This document shows, piece after piece, positions 24,664 through 37,426 of a DNA stretch of 41,533 bases (position 1 is its first letter; each line of letters starts with the position of its first letter). Made by a program: the position numbers and the translations under genes. Origin of the DNA: Myxococcales bacterium (GTDB lineage: Bacteria > Myxococcota_A > Polyangia > Polyangiales > Houyiibacteriaceae). The notes under the pieces are model-generated. The model searched no databases. It was not told the DNA's origin and worked only from the letters and a program-made list of their open reading frames with translations. Location of the stretch: the NCBI GenBank assembly GCA_020430775.1, contig JAGQJE010000327.1, positions 1 to 41,533 of the forward strand. Direction: 5' to 3'.

Positions 24664-27342
24664 ATGCGGTTACCGTCGCTAGCGACTTGGGCTCTGTGCC
24701 TGACGTCGCTGATGGGAGTGGGCTGCTCGCCGGATGGGGCGCCGACTTCGCCCGCCTCGCCGGCGGTCGTCGACGACCCCGCGCTCACTACCTACGTGCA
24801 GTCCGTGGCCGACGCGGTAGGGGGAGCGGGCGCCTATCACGTGACCATCTACGACATCGATTACGCCCAGGCCTTTGCGCTGCCTGACAACGAGATCGCC
24901 CTCACGCTGGGGATGCTGGCGTTGATCCAAAACGAGGCGGAGTTGGCCTGCGTGCTGGGTCACGAGATGGCCCACGAGCAGCTAGGCCACGTGGCGGCCC
25001 GCTTCGCCGACGGGGCCTCGACGCCCCTCGACGCCGCCCATCCGCTCCGCTCCGGTTGGCCCCTGCCCGAAGAGCTGGCCGCCGATGCCCTGGGCACCAC
25101 CCTCTGCGCGAACGCCGGCTACGATCCAGAAGCGGCTCCCGACCTGCTGGTACGAGCCACCCGGGCGGCGACGGGCGAGGGCACGACCACCTTGCGCGCC
25201 GGGCCAGCCAATCCACAGATGGAGCGCGCGCAGGCCAACCTCGATCTCATCGGAGCCGAAGGCCTCGACGGGGGAAACGTGGGCACCCGACCCTACGTCC
25301 CGGTCCACCGACGCCTCGCCGAGATCGGTTTTGGCGCCAGCGCTCCCGGTCCCGCGGGCGCCCCGACCTATCTGGGGGAAACGGTCGAAGTGGCGACGTA
25401 CATCAATGACCACATGGACGAATTCGAAGACGACATGGGCCATGCTACAGGGCGGTGGCTCACTCGCGAGTGTGCACAAGACGATGTCACGACGGTACCC
25501 AGCAATTACTGGGACGCTTTCGGCCACTGTTGGGCTGGGTGCCGTGCCGCTGAGCTCTGTGATAATGAGTGTCTCAATCCGGGCCTCGCCCGGGAGGTGT
25601 ATCGGGAGGGAGAGGACATATTCGGCGTGGCGGACCACGACAGCTTTTGGCAGGATTGGTTCAACCAGGAGGTAGGGTTTGCCGCGAGGGATAGGTTCTC
25701 GGCCACCGAATCCTGTGAGGATATCTGTACCGACCTGTTGGAGACCGGCTACTTGGACCTCAGCGCGCCGATGCGAGTTTGGGCGGACTGTGAGAGTCAC
25801 GACAACACGCCGGAGCGGCCCAACGGAAGCACCTATACCCGCTACGGATCCTATCCCTCGAGACCATCGGTGTATGGAGAGCCGCACATCCTCACCGCAG
25901 ACGGGTTGTCCTACTATTTTAATGCAGCCGGTGAGTTCGTCGCGACGCGATCCGTCGTCGACGACTTCACCGTGCAGGTGCGCTTCGAGGCGGTGCCGCC
26001 CCCGATACAGGCGAGCGAGATGACGGCCGTGGCGGCGAACCTCGCCGGCGATCGCGTGGGCGTTTACGTCACCCTGGGCGGCGTCGAGGTCCGGGTCAAC
26101 GGGAGCCCCGCCGATCCCAACGCGGCCTGGGTGGGCCTACAGCGAGGCGGTTTCTTACAGGTGGACGATCACTCCGCGGTGCTCCGGTGGCCGGACGACA
26201 CGGAGCTCCGGCTCGTCGGTTCGGCGGGGCACCTCGACATGTCGATGAGCCTTGCACCCCAGCGTAAGAACGCGGTGGTCGGCCTGTGGGGCAACGCCGA
26301 CGGGGACGCGAGCAACGAGTACATCACCCGCGCGGGCGCGCCGGTCGCGGTCCCCGCCACATCCGGGCCCGACCGGCGCGACGCCATCTACGGCGTATTC
26401 GGTGAAAGCTGGCGTATCACACCCTCGGAGTCCCTCTTTGATTACGGCGTGGGTGAGTCGACCGACACGTTTCAGCATCCGGCGTTTCCCGCGACGGATC
26501 TCTCGGTCGGCGACCTCGATCCCAGCACGGCCCAGGCCGCGCGCATGCAGTGCGTGGCCGCGGGCGTCACCGAGTCTCCTTGGCTCGAGGGCTGCACCTT
26601 CGACGTTGGCCTCACGGGCGACGCGTCCTGGGCGGAGTCGGCCCGCTGGGCCTCGGATCCCGAAGCGCTCACCCCCAATGACATGTATCTGTCGTCGGCC
26701 GATGTCGCGGGTCCTCAGACCGTGCGGCTCGAGCGGTTCGCGGGCACCGCCGGGCAAACGCACTTCTTCCGCATCACCCACACCGAGCGGAGCCTGGGTC
26801 TGGCCAAGTGGAGGGTGGTGGCTCCGAGCGGTGCGGTGGTTTTTCAGCAGTGCGTGTACGAGTGCAACCTGCCGGGCGCGTTCGTCTTGAATGAGAGCGG
26901 GGTATACACTTCCGAGCTGGTCGCCGATACGGGCGAGTCGGGGCACTTCGAGGTGGTCCGCGACGTGGTGCCGGACCCGCAGGTCTTCGACCTAGGCGCG
27001 GTCACCAGCGTCGCCTTGGAGACCGCCGGACCAGGCGCCGGATGGATCCGCCTCCCAGGGGAAGAGGACCGGTACCGGTTCTCCGGCTCCTCGGGAGAGA
27101 CGGTCACCCTTACTCCCGTGCACATCGATGGCTCCCTGTACTTCGGAGAGTGGCGTCTCGTCGACCCGAACGGGACGGAGGTCTTTCGTGAGCTGCTGCC
27201 AAGCTCGGGTGGGACCCCGAAGAGCACCGCCCTCGCGTTGGACGGGACGTACACACTGTCCATCACCGGTGGGAATTCATGGCCAGCAGAGTACGACGCC
27301 GGCTACGGTCACTACCGCATCTTGCTCGAGGTCAGTCGATGA
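24664..27342 (+). CDS. Lipoprotein with M48-type metalloprotease and von Willebrand type D domains
   Basis: 892 residues from the ATG at 24664 with a strong GAGGGAGGG ribosome site. A signal peptide ends in MGVGC, lipobox Cys21. The zinc protease core has VLGHEMAHEQLGH (His100, Glu101, His104) and EELAADALG (Glu137 as likely third ligand, Asp141), as in M48 enzymes. A Cys-rich linker spans about 265-400. Residues about 403-560 match a vWF type D domain: YGEPHILTADGLSYYF at 404 and GLWGNADGDASN at 540, with the usual Cys of the second motif replaced. Two beta-rich modules, PPC-like, fill about 670-892. GC content is lower in the centre than in flanking genes. The role is probably surface proteolysis or adhesion; no exact precedent is known to me. 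Confidence 0.85.
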   Translation: MRLPSLATWALCLTSLMGVGCSPDGAPTSPASPAVVDDPALTTYVQSVADAVGGAGAYHVTIYDIDYAQAFALPDNEIALTLGMLALIQNEAELACVLGHEMAHEQLGHVAARFADGASTPLDAAHPLRSGWPLPEELAADALGTTLCANAGYDPEAAPDLLVRATRAATGEGTTTLRAGPANPQMERAQANLDLIGAEGLDGGNVGTRPYVPVHRRLAEIGFGASAPGPAGAPTYLGETVEVATYINDHMDEFEDDMGHATGRWLTRECAQDDVTTVPSNYWDAFGHCWAGCRAAELCDNECLNPGLAREVYREGEDIFGVADHDSFWQDWFNQEVGFAARDRFSATESCEDICTDLLETGYLDLSAPMRVWADCESHDNTPERPNGSTYTRYGSYPSRPSVYGEPHILTADGLSYYFNAAGEFVATRSVVDDFTVQVRFEAVPPPIQASEMTAVAANLAGDRVGVYVTLGGVEVRVNGSPADPNAAWVGLQRGGFLQVDDHSAVLRWPDDTELRLVGSAGHLDMSMSLAPQRKNAVVGLWGNADGDASNEYITRAGAPVAVPATSGPDRRDAIYGVFGESWRITPSESLFDYGVGESTDTFQHPAFPATDLSVGDLDPSTAQAARMQCVAAGVTESPWLEGCTFDVGLTGDASWAESARWASDPEALTPNDMYLSSADVAGPQTVRLERFAGTAGQTHFFRITHTERSLGLAKWRVVAPSGAVVFQQCVYECNLPGAFVLNESGVYTSELVADTGESGHFEVVRDVVPDPQVFDLGAVTSVALETAGPGAGWIRLPGEEDRYRFSGSSGETVTLTPVHIDGSLYFGEWRLVDPNGTEVFRELLPSSGGTPKSTALALDGTYTLSITGGNSWPAEYDAGYGHYRILLEVSR

Positions 27343-27502
27343 GCCGGGTACGAAATCAAGCCTGATCTCGTCGACGTGAGCCGAGTTCTCGACGCCGACG
27401 CAGACGGAAGCGCTCCGCATGAGCGCGAGCAAGGCGTCTGGCGCACCAAGCGGCGGTAGATCGCCGAGCGCGCCGTCGGTGCTTTGGTGGTAGACCGAGA
27501 CG

Positions 27503-28681
27503 ATGGCCAAACCTACTTCCGACCGCCGGTGGGCGTTCGACACGCTCGCGATCCACGCCGGCCAGGCGCCCGACCCGCAGAGCGGGGCCGTGATGCCGCC
27601 GATCGTGCTGGCGAGCACGTTCGCGCACGAGCGCCTCGGCGCGCACCGAGGCTTCGAGTACGGGCGCACCGGGAACCCGACGCGCAACACGCTCGAGGCG
27701 TGCCTCGCGGCGCTCGAGGGTGGCAGCGAAGCGCTGGCGTTCGGGTCGGGGTGCGCGGCGATCACCGCGCTCTTGCAGACCTTGCGCCCGGGCGATCACG
27801 TGGTCGCGTGCGACGACGTCTACGGCGGCACCTTTCGGCTGCTCGACAAGGTCTTCGGGCCGCTCGGCGTCGTGACGAGCTGGGTCGACATGACCGATCT
27901 CGACAACGTCCGCGCCGCGCTCCGCGACGACACGGCGCTGGTGTGGATCGAGACGCCGACCAACCCGATGCTCCGCATCATCGACATCGCGGCCGTCGCG
28001 AAGATTTCCCACGCGGCGGGCGCGCTCGTGGGAGTCGACAACACCTTCGCGACGCCGGCGCTGCAGCGCCCGCTCAAGCTCGGTGCCGACGTCGTCGCCC
28101 ACTCGATGACCAAGTATTTGAACGGCCACAGCGACGTCATAGGTGGGGCGCTCATCACCTCGGACGAGCCGCTCGCCGAGCGCCTTCGCTTCATCCAGAA
28201 CGCGGCCGGCGCGGTGCTCTCGCCCTTCGACTCGTTCCTGGTGCTGCGGGGCCTCAAGACGCTCCCGCTACGGATGGAGCGGCACTGCGCGAGCGCTGCC
28301 TCGCTCGCGGCGTGGCTAGAGGGGCGCCCCGAGGTCGAGCGCGTCTTCTACCCCGGGCTCCCGAGCAACCCCCAGCGCGCGCTCGCCGCGCGACAGATGT
28401 CTGCGTTCGGCGGGATGATCTCGGCCGTCATCCGCGGGGGCCTGCCCGCGGTCGAGGCGTTCCTCGGGAGCGTCGAGCTCTTCACGCTCGCCGAGAGCCT
28501 CGGCGGCGTCGAGTCGCTCATCGAGCACCCGGCGACGATGACCCACGGCTCGGTCCCGCGCGCGCAGCGCGAGGCGGTCGGCGTCGTCGACGGCCTCGTA
28601 CGCATCTCGGTCGGCCTCGAGCGCGAAGCCGACCTCCGCGCCGACCTCGTCCGCGCCCTCGAAGCCACCGCGCTGGCATAG
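27503..28681 (+). CDS. Cys/Met-metabolism PLP enzyme (cystathionine gamma-synthase/lyase family)
   Basis: 392 residues, the usual family length. Motifs: GFEYGRTGNPTRNTLEACLAALEGG (phosphate-binding Tyr and Arg), FGSGCAAI, DDVYGGTFRL, WIETPTNPMLRIIDI, DNTFATPALQRPL, HSMTKYLNGHSDVIGG with PLP Lys204, and the C-terminal SLGGVESLIEHPATMTH. The enzyme handles sulphur amino acids, either forming cystathionine from an O-acyl-homoserine or cleaving cystathionine; these forms cannot be separated by eye. The next gene begins 13 bp after the stop, on the same strand, so the two are probably co-transcribed. Confidence 0.94.
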   Translation: MAKPTSDRRWAFDTLAIHAGQAPDPQSGAVMPPIVLASTFAHERLGAHRGFEYGRTGNPTRNTLEACLAALEGGSEALAFGSGCAAITALLQTLRPGDHVVACDDVYGGTFRLLDKVFGPLGVVTSWVDMTDLDNVRAALRDDTALVWIETPTNPMLRIIDIAAVAKISHAAGALVGVDNTFATPALQRPLKLGADVVAHSMTKYLNGHSDVIGGALITSDEPLAERLRFIQNAAGAVLSPFDSFLVLRGLKTLPLRMERHCASAASLAAWLEGRPEVERVFYPGLPSNPQRALAARQMSAFGGMISAVIRGGLPAVEAFLGSVELFTLAESLGGVESLIEHPATMTHGSVPRAQREAVGVVDGLVRISVGLEREADLRADLVRALEATALA

Positions 28682-28694
28682 ACGGAGGACCGAG

Positions 28695-29945
28695 ATGGAC
28701 GCGCAGAAGGTGGAATTCGTCGGTCACGCGGGCGATCGGCTCGCGGCGCGGCTCGACATGCCGGCCGGGGCTCCGCGCGCGTACGCGCTCTTCGCGCACT
28801 GCTTTACGTGCGGCAAGGATCTCTTCGCGGCGTCGCGCATCAGCGCCACGCTCGTCGAGCGCGGCTTCGCGGTGCTCCGCTTCGACTTCACCGGGCTCGG
28901 GATGAGCGAGGGCGACTTCGCGAACACCAGCTTCAGCTCGAACGTCGAGGATCTGGTCCGGGCGGCGAGCTTCCTCCGGGAGCGGTACCAGGCGCCCGCC
29001 GTGCTGATCGGTCACAGTCTCGGCGGCGCGGCGGTGCTGGCGGCGGCCGAGCACGTGGACGAGGCGCGCGCCGTCGTCACCATCGGCGCGCCCGCGGAGC
29101 CGAGCCATGTGCGGCGCCTCTTCGCGGCGCAGGAGGACGCGATCCGCGAGGAGGGCGAGGTCGAGGTGACGCTCGCGGGCCGCTCGTTCCGCATCACTCG
29201 GCGCTTCCTCGAGGATCTCGACGCCACGCGGATCCGTGAGCGGGTCGGGCGGCTGCGGCGGGCCCTGCTCGTGATGCACTCCCCCATCGACGACGTCGTC
29301 GGCATCGACAACGCGCGCCTGCTCTACGAGGCGGCCCGCCATCCGAAGAGCTTCGTATCGCTCGACGACGCGGACCACCTGCTGCGCAAGCGCCGAGACG
29401 CCGACTACGCCGCCTCCGTGCTCGCGGCCTGGGCGGGGCGGTACCTCTCGGCCGACGAGGACGCGCCGGGTCCGCCTGCAGGGCCACGCGACGCGGACTC
29501 GCTCGAGGCGGGCGTGGTCGAGGTCTCCGAGACGGGCACCGGCCGATACGCGAACCAGGTGCGGGCGGGGCGGCACCGCCTCTCGGCCGACGAGCCGGAG
29601 GACCTCGGCGGGACAGACACGGGCCCGAGCCCCTACGACTACCTGCTCGCGAGCCTCGGCGCCTGCACCTCGATGACGCTCCGGATGTACGCGGAGCGCA
29701 AAGGGCTCGCGCTCGAGCGGGTGAGCGTGCGGCTCCGGCACCGGCGCGTCCACGCCGACGACTGCTCCGACTGCGAGTCGAAGCGCGGGCAGGTCGCGGA
29801 GCTCGAGCGCGTCATCTCCCTGCGCGGCGACCTGTCGGATGCCGAGCGCGCGCGCCTCCTCGAGATCGCGGACAAGTGCCCCGTACACCGGACGCTGGCG
29901 GGCGAGATCAAGATCCGCACACGCGCCTCGGATGAGCCACGGTAG
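28695..29945 (+). CDS. Bifunctional alpha/beta hydrolase-OsmC protein
   Basis: 416 residues with a GGAGG ribosome site. The N-terminal half (1-255) is an alpha/beta hydrolase with GHSLGG (Ser108), a likely acid in SPIDDVVG and His in DDADHLL. The C-terminal half (270-416) is an OsmC/Ohr domain with the two peroxidatic/resolving cysteines, Cys324 in SLGACTSM and Cys395 in DKCPVHRTL. This fusion is a known family of bacterial proteins. OsmC domains reduce organic hydroperoxides with thiols, while the hydrolase may release fatty hydroperoxides. It follows the PLP enzyme of sulphur metabolism, which could supply thiols, though this link is speculative. Confidence 0.93.
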   Translation: MDAQKVEFVGHAGDRLAARLDMPAGAPRAYALFAHCFTCGKDLFAASRISATLVERGFAVLRFDFTGLGMSEGDFANTSFSSNVEDLVRAASFLRERYQAPAVLIGHSLGGAAVLAAAEHVDEARAVVTIGAPAEPSHVRRLFAAQEDAIREEGEVEVTLAGRSFRITRRFLEDLDATRIRERVGRLRRALLVMHSPIDDVVGIDNARLLYEAARHPKSFVSLDDADHLLRKRRDADYAASVLAAWAGRYLSADEDAPGPPAGPRDADSLEAGVVEVSETGTGRYANQVRAGRHRLSADEPEDLGGTDTGPSPYDYLLASLGACTSMTLRMYAERKGLALERVSVRLRHRRVHADDCSDCESKRGQVAELERVISLRGDLSDAERARLLEIADKCPVHRTLAGEIKIRTRASDEPR

Positions 29946-30029
29946 CGGCGTCGCCCGGCTACCCCCCCGCGGCTCGGGCAAGGGCGCGCTTGTTGGTCAC
30001 TCGGCGGCGCGGGCGCTACCGTTGCGCCG

Positions 30030-30614
30030 ATGCGCGCACTCACTCGACTTGGGCTGGTCTTCGTCGCGGCGCTGTCCGCCGCCTCGTGCGGTGACACCGG
30101 TCGCACGCTCTTCGCCGACGTGCAGTGGCGGCTCCTGTGCCCTGGTGACATCGCCGGCTGTCAGGACGGCGCCCCCCACGACGTGTACGACTTCACCGGA
30201 ACGCACCAGGGCGACGGTTCGCTCATCACCGCGGCCTGCGCGGTGACCAAGACGCCGGGCGGCGACCGGCTCGTCAACCTGAGCGTGTCGATAGGCTCGC
30301 GGGCGTCGCTCGCGGTTCAGAACCTGGTCGTCTCGCGCGACGGGGGCGCGCCGAAAGGTGGGACGTGCGGCGTGACGGTGATCGACGACTCGGTGACCTA
30401 CCGCGGCGCGTGCGGCGCCGACGTCCCGACCGCCGCCCAGCCTTGCCGCATCGCGGATGTGCGTCTGAACGCGCCGGACCGCGGCGACCTCGAGGCGAGC
30501 CTCGTCTGCGAGAACCTGTCCGCCCCTGCCGACCCGGTGAACCTGCGGCGGAACGTCGTCGGCACGCACGGCTCTCTCGCCTCGATCCACTTCATGCACT
30601 GCGACGGGCTCTGA
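30030..30614 (+). CDS. Hypothetical lipoprotein, 194 aa
   Basis: The N-terminal signal peptide (MRALTRLGLVFVAALSAASC) gives a lipobox Cys20. The mature part has about eight Cys in pairs and beta-like stretches (RLVNLSVSIGSRASLAVQNLVVSRD, DLEASLVC), suggesting a disulphide-rich beta fold at the cell surface. I do not recognise the family. It stands alone, convergent with spoVR at a 60-bp gap. Confidence 0.75.
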   Translation: MRALTRLGLVFVAALSAASCGDTGRTLFADVQWRLLCPGDIAGCQDGAPHDVYDFTGTHQGDGSLITAACAVTKTPGGDRLVNLSVSIGSRASLAVQNLVVSRDGGAPKGGTCGVTVIDDSVTYRGACGADVPTAAQPCRIADVRLNAPDRGDLEASLVCENLSAPADPVNLRRNVVGTHGSLASIHFMHCDGL

Positions 30615-30674
30615 TCGGCCGCGCTCGAGCCGGCTCGACCCCTCCGCGGACTGGGCGGTCGCGGCGTCGCGGGC

Positions 30675-32228
<1,554 letters not shown>

Positions 32229-32232
32229 CGGC

Positions 32233-33348
32233 TTACCTCCCCTTGCCGAGGAAGTCGCCGATCGACGCGACGATGGCGTTGCGGTCGTCGATCTCGCTGG
32301 TCAAGACGCGGTCGTCGTTCGGGAAGTGCTCTCGGAGGTCTTTGATGAACTGGCCGGAGCCGTACGGGCTCTCGACCTGGCCGTAGCAGAAGACGTTCGA
32401 CGCAGGGACGAGGCGGTCTTCGAGCAGCCCCATGCACTTGGCGGTGTCATCGACGCTCCAGTTGTCGCCGTCCGAGAAGTGAAAGGGGTAGATGTTCCAC
32501 TCGCTCGTCGGGTAGTCGGCTTCGATGATCTTCGTGGCGAGCTCGTACGCCGATGAGATCATCGTCCCGCCGGACTCGCGCGTACGGAAGAAGGTCTCGC
32601 GGTCGACCTCACGCGCCGAGGCGTCGTGAATGATGAAGCGGGTCTCGACGCCCTTGTACTGTCGGGACAACCACGTATCGAGCCAGAAGGACTCGATGCG
32701 GACGATCTCCTTCTGTTCGTCTCCCATCGAGCCCGACACGTCCATCATGTAGAGGATGACCGCGTTGGCGACCGGCTGCTCCTCGGTCTTCCACGACTTG
32801 AAGCGCATGTCGTCGCGGATCGGGACGATGACCGGGCGCTTCGCGTCGTAGTGCCCAAGCGCGATCTCGCGCCGCAGGGCCGCCCGGAAGGTCCGCTTGA
32901 AGTGGCGCAGCGAGCTCGGGCCGACCCGGCGCACCCCCACGTAGCGGTCCTTCTTGTCGAGGATGCGGCTCTTGCCCTTGTTCTCGATGTTCGGCAGCTC
33001 GAGCGCCTCGCCGAGGATGTCGGCGAGCTCCTCGAGCGTGACCTCGACCTCGATGGCGTGCTGGCCCTCTTCGCTGCCCGCCTGGCCCTTGCCGGCGCCC
33101 TTGCGGCCCTGGCCGCTCTGACCGACGGCGTCGCCCGGGTCGCCGTCCCCTTGTCCGACCCCGCTCTGCTGCTTGTCGGCGAAGCGGAAGCGCGGAATGT
33201 CGATGTGCGGGATAGGGATCGAGACGACGTCCTTACCCTGCTTGCCAAGGACCTCGCCGCGCGAGATGTAGCGGCGCAGGTTGTCACGGATCTTCCCGCG
33301 AACGATCGCGCGGAAGCGTGCGTGGTCTTGGTCGATCTTGAGGGACAT
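32233..33348 (-). CDS. yeaH: YeaH/YhbH family protein (DUF444)
   Basis: 371 residues. It has the DUF444 pattern: N-terminal basic and GQGD-rich linker (about 60-95), [44 protein letters not shown], and a vWA-like domain with the MIDAS motif MDVSGSMG near residue 200. The C-terminal [24 protein letters not shown] and SPYGSG stretches are characteristic. It is co-transcribed with the prkA kinase and spoVR; in enterobacteria the homologous trio is induced by starvation and nitrogen stress. Metal-dependent protein binding is likely for the vWA domain. Confidence 0.95.
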   Translation of the reverse strand: MSLKIDQDHARFRAIVRGKIRDNLRRYISRGEVLGKQGKDVVSIPIPHIDIPRFRFADKQQSGVGQGDGDPGDAVGQSGQGRKGAGKGQAGSEEGQHAIEVEVTLEELADILGEALELPNIENKGKSRILDKKDRYVGVRRVGPSSLRHFKRTFRAALRREIALGHYDAKRPVIVPIRDDMRFKSWKTEEQPVANAVILYMMDVSGSMGDEQKEIVRIESFWLDTWLSRQYKGVETRFIIHDASAREVDRETFFRTRESGGTMISSAYELATKIIEADYPTSEWNIYPFHFSDGDNWSVDDTAKCMGLLEDRLVPASNVFCYGQVESPYGSGQFIKDLREHFPNDDRVLTSEIDDRNAIVASIGDFLGKGR

Positions 33349-33420
33349 GTCGTGTCGTCGGTGTCTACCTTGGGATGGCGTGGGCGCCGCTCGGTTTCGG
33401 TGGGTCGCTGGGCCGAGGCG

Positions 33421-33444
33421 TCGGGGGTCGGGGGTCGGGGGTCG
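33421..33444. repeat. Short tandem repeat between prkA and yeaH
   Basis: Three consecutive TCGGGGG units followed by TCG lie in the 118-bp spacer of the prkA operon. It is too short for more interpretation. Poly-G tracts of this kind may be prone to slippage. Confidence 0.8.
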
Positions 33445-33466
33445 ACCGCTCGGCGCGGTCGCGCGC

Positions 33467-35512
<2,046 letters not shown>

Positions 35513-35762
35513 AGCGGCTCCTTCGAGGGTGTTTGCGTGGGCGAGGGATCGTGGCGGATCGGAACGCGCGTCGGGCTCGGGGGCGCGGGCTCTTGCGGTG
35601 CAGCCTCCTCGATGGTCTTGTCATCACTCTACCAGCGGGGCAGCGTCGCCGCGACCAACGCACCAGGGCCGCGCGGACGTGACGAACTTTTCCGGGGCGG
35701 CGCGTTGCCGCCTATCGTGCGGTCGTGCGACAAAGAGCCATCGCCACCAGTGAGGGGGAACC

Positions 35763-37391
35763 ATGCCGACCGCCGCCACACCCACCTTCGGAGCCACGAC
35801 CACCCACAGCCGCCGCGCTGCGCGCGTCTGCGCGGTCGCCGCGCTCGCCGGCACCATCGCGCTGTTCGGGTGCACGAAGGTCGACCCTCGGTCGGGGAGC
35901 TTCCTGTGCTCGCAAGCCGACCCGAGCTGCCCGTCGGGGCAGGCGTGTCAGATCGGCGCCAACGACACCGACGGCTTCTGCATGCAGACGTGCCAGGCGG
36001 CGACCGACTGCGACGACGGGGCGAGCTGTGGAGCCGTCTTGCCGGGGGGTGAGAAGGTCTGCCGGCTGAGCTGCGACGTCGTCGACGGGAGCGGGTGCCC
36101 GCACGACCTCGCTTGCCTGCTCGGCGGCAACGGCGCCGACGTCTACCCGGTGTGCAGCGTGGCCGGCGCGACCGCGTTCGGTGGCGCATGCACGACCAAT
36201 TCCAACTGCGTCGCGGGCGGCGTGTGCGCGCAGCCGCAGGGCTTCGACCACTTCATCTGTGAGCAGATCTGCGATGTGCGGTCGCCCAGCTGTGGGGCCG
36301 GGGCCGTCTGCCGCGGGTTCAACCCGTCCGCGGTGGTGAACGACATCGAGGTCGGCGGGTGCGTCCCCGGCACCGGGACCGGCGCCCAGGAGGGCGGGGC
36401 CTGCAACACGGACGGGTCGGTCGAGTGCGGCGCGGGCCTCGTCTGCCTCGAGACGACCGGCGCGAGCCCAGGCCCCGGTGTGTGCTCGCGGACCTGCATG
36501 CAGAACGCCGACTGCGCGGCGGGGCCCGGCTCGCAGTGCGTCTACTCCGCCGGGACGCAGAGCGCGTGCAGCATCGACTGCGACCCGCTCACGAGCGCCC
36601 GCTGCGACGCCTCGACGCCGAGCTGCCTCGTGTTCACGACCAACGGCGGCACCAGCTATACCGACTGCCTGGTCGGTGGCACGAAGACAGATGGCCAGCC
36701 TTGTCCCGGTGGGCACGGCGATTGCGCGCCCGGGCTCGAGTGCGTGAACTTCGGCGGCGGCGCGGTCTGCCGCGCGCTGTGCAGGGTGGGGCAGAACGAC
36801 TGCGGCGCCGGGGTGACCTGCGGGGCGTTCGGCACGCCGGCCGTGATCGGCGGAGTCGAGTACGGCGCGTGCATGGGAGCCGGGGGTTCCACGAAGCGAG
36901 AGGGGCAGGCGTGCACGGTGGGCACGTCCGGCGTGTGTGCGCAGGGCCTCGAGTGCGTCGGGCTGACGAGCGGGGACGCGGGCGCCGCCGGCCTGTGCTT
37001 GCGGACCTGCACGGCGGACGCGAACTGTAGCGGCGGGCCGGGTTCGAGTTGCGTCATCGGCGATCCGGCGACGCACTGCTCGCTGTCGTGTGACCCGCTC
37101 ACCAACGCGGGCTGCGACGCCTCGACGCCGAACTGTCAGGCCGTGCGCCTCGGCTCGGGTACGTCGATCACGCACTGCCTCGCCGCGGGCGCGGGCGGCC
37201 GCGGCGACGACTGCACCGTCCAGGACGACTGCGGGACGGGGCTCACGTGCGTCAACTTCGGCCAGGGCGCGAAGTGCCACCCCCGCTGCCGCGTAGGTAA
37301 GTCGGACTGCTCGGGTGGCGAGGTCTGCAAGTCGTTCAACATGGGCGTCCTCATCGACGGCGTAGAGTACGGCGCGTGCGACGAGTCCTAG
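35763..37391 (+). CDS. Cysteine-rich lipoprotein with internal duplication
   Basis: 542 residues with a GAGGGGG ribosome site. Signal peptide to a lipobox LFGC at about Cys37. The mature part has more than 50 Cys in patterns like C-x5-C-x4-GC. Two long modules repeat: CDPLTSARCDASTPSC...GVEYGACMG (about 277-375) and CDPLTNAGCDASTPNC...GVEYGACDE (about 444-541), with CVNFG-x-GA and C-RVG-x-x-DC in both. It is probably an extracellular disulphide-rich protein, perhaps for adhesion or surface coating; no enzymatic motif is visible. The next gene starts 36 bp after the stop and is also Cys-rich, so they are likely expressed together. Such proteins are common in Polyangiales. Confidence 0.85.
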   Translation: MPTAATPTFGATTTHSRRAARVCAVAALAGTIALFGCTKVDPRSGSFLCSQADPSCPSGQACQIGANDTDGFCMQTCQAATDCDDGASCGAVLPGGEKVCRLSCDVVDGSGCPHDLACLLGGNGADVYPVCSVAGATAFGGACTTNSNCVAGGVCAQPQGFDHFICEQICDVRSPSCGAGAVCRGFNPSAVVNDIEVGGCVPGTGTGAQEGGACNTDGSVECGAGLVCLETTGASPGPGVCSRTCMQNADCAAGPGSQCVYSAGTQSACSIDCDPLTSARCDASTPSCLVFTTNGGTSYTDCLVGGTKTDGQPCPGGHGDCAPGLECVNFGGGAVCRALCRVGQNDCGAGVTCGAFGTPAVIGGVEYGACMGAGGSTKREGQACTVGTSGVCAQGLECVGLTSGDAGAAGLCLRTCTADANCSGGPGSSCVIGDPATHCSLSCDPLTNAGCDASTPNCQAVRLGSGTSITHCLAAGAGGRGDDCTVQDDCGTGLTCVNFGQGAKCHPRCRVGKSDCSGGEVCKSFNMGVLIDGVEYGACDES

Positions 37392-37426
37392 TCCCCCGCC
37401 GCCGCCCGCGCGCGCTGCGAGCGCGG

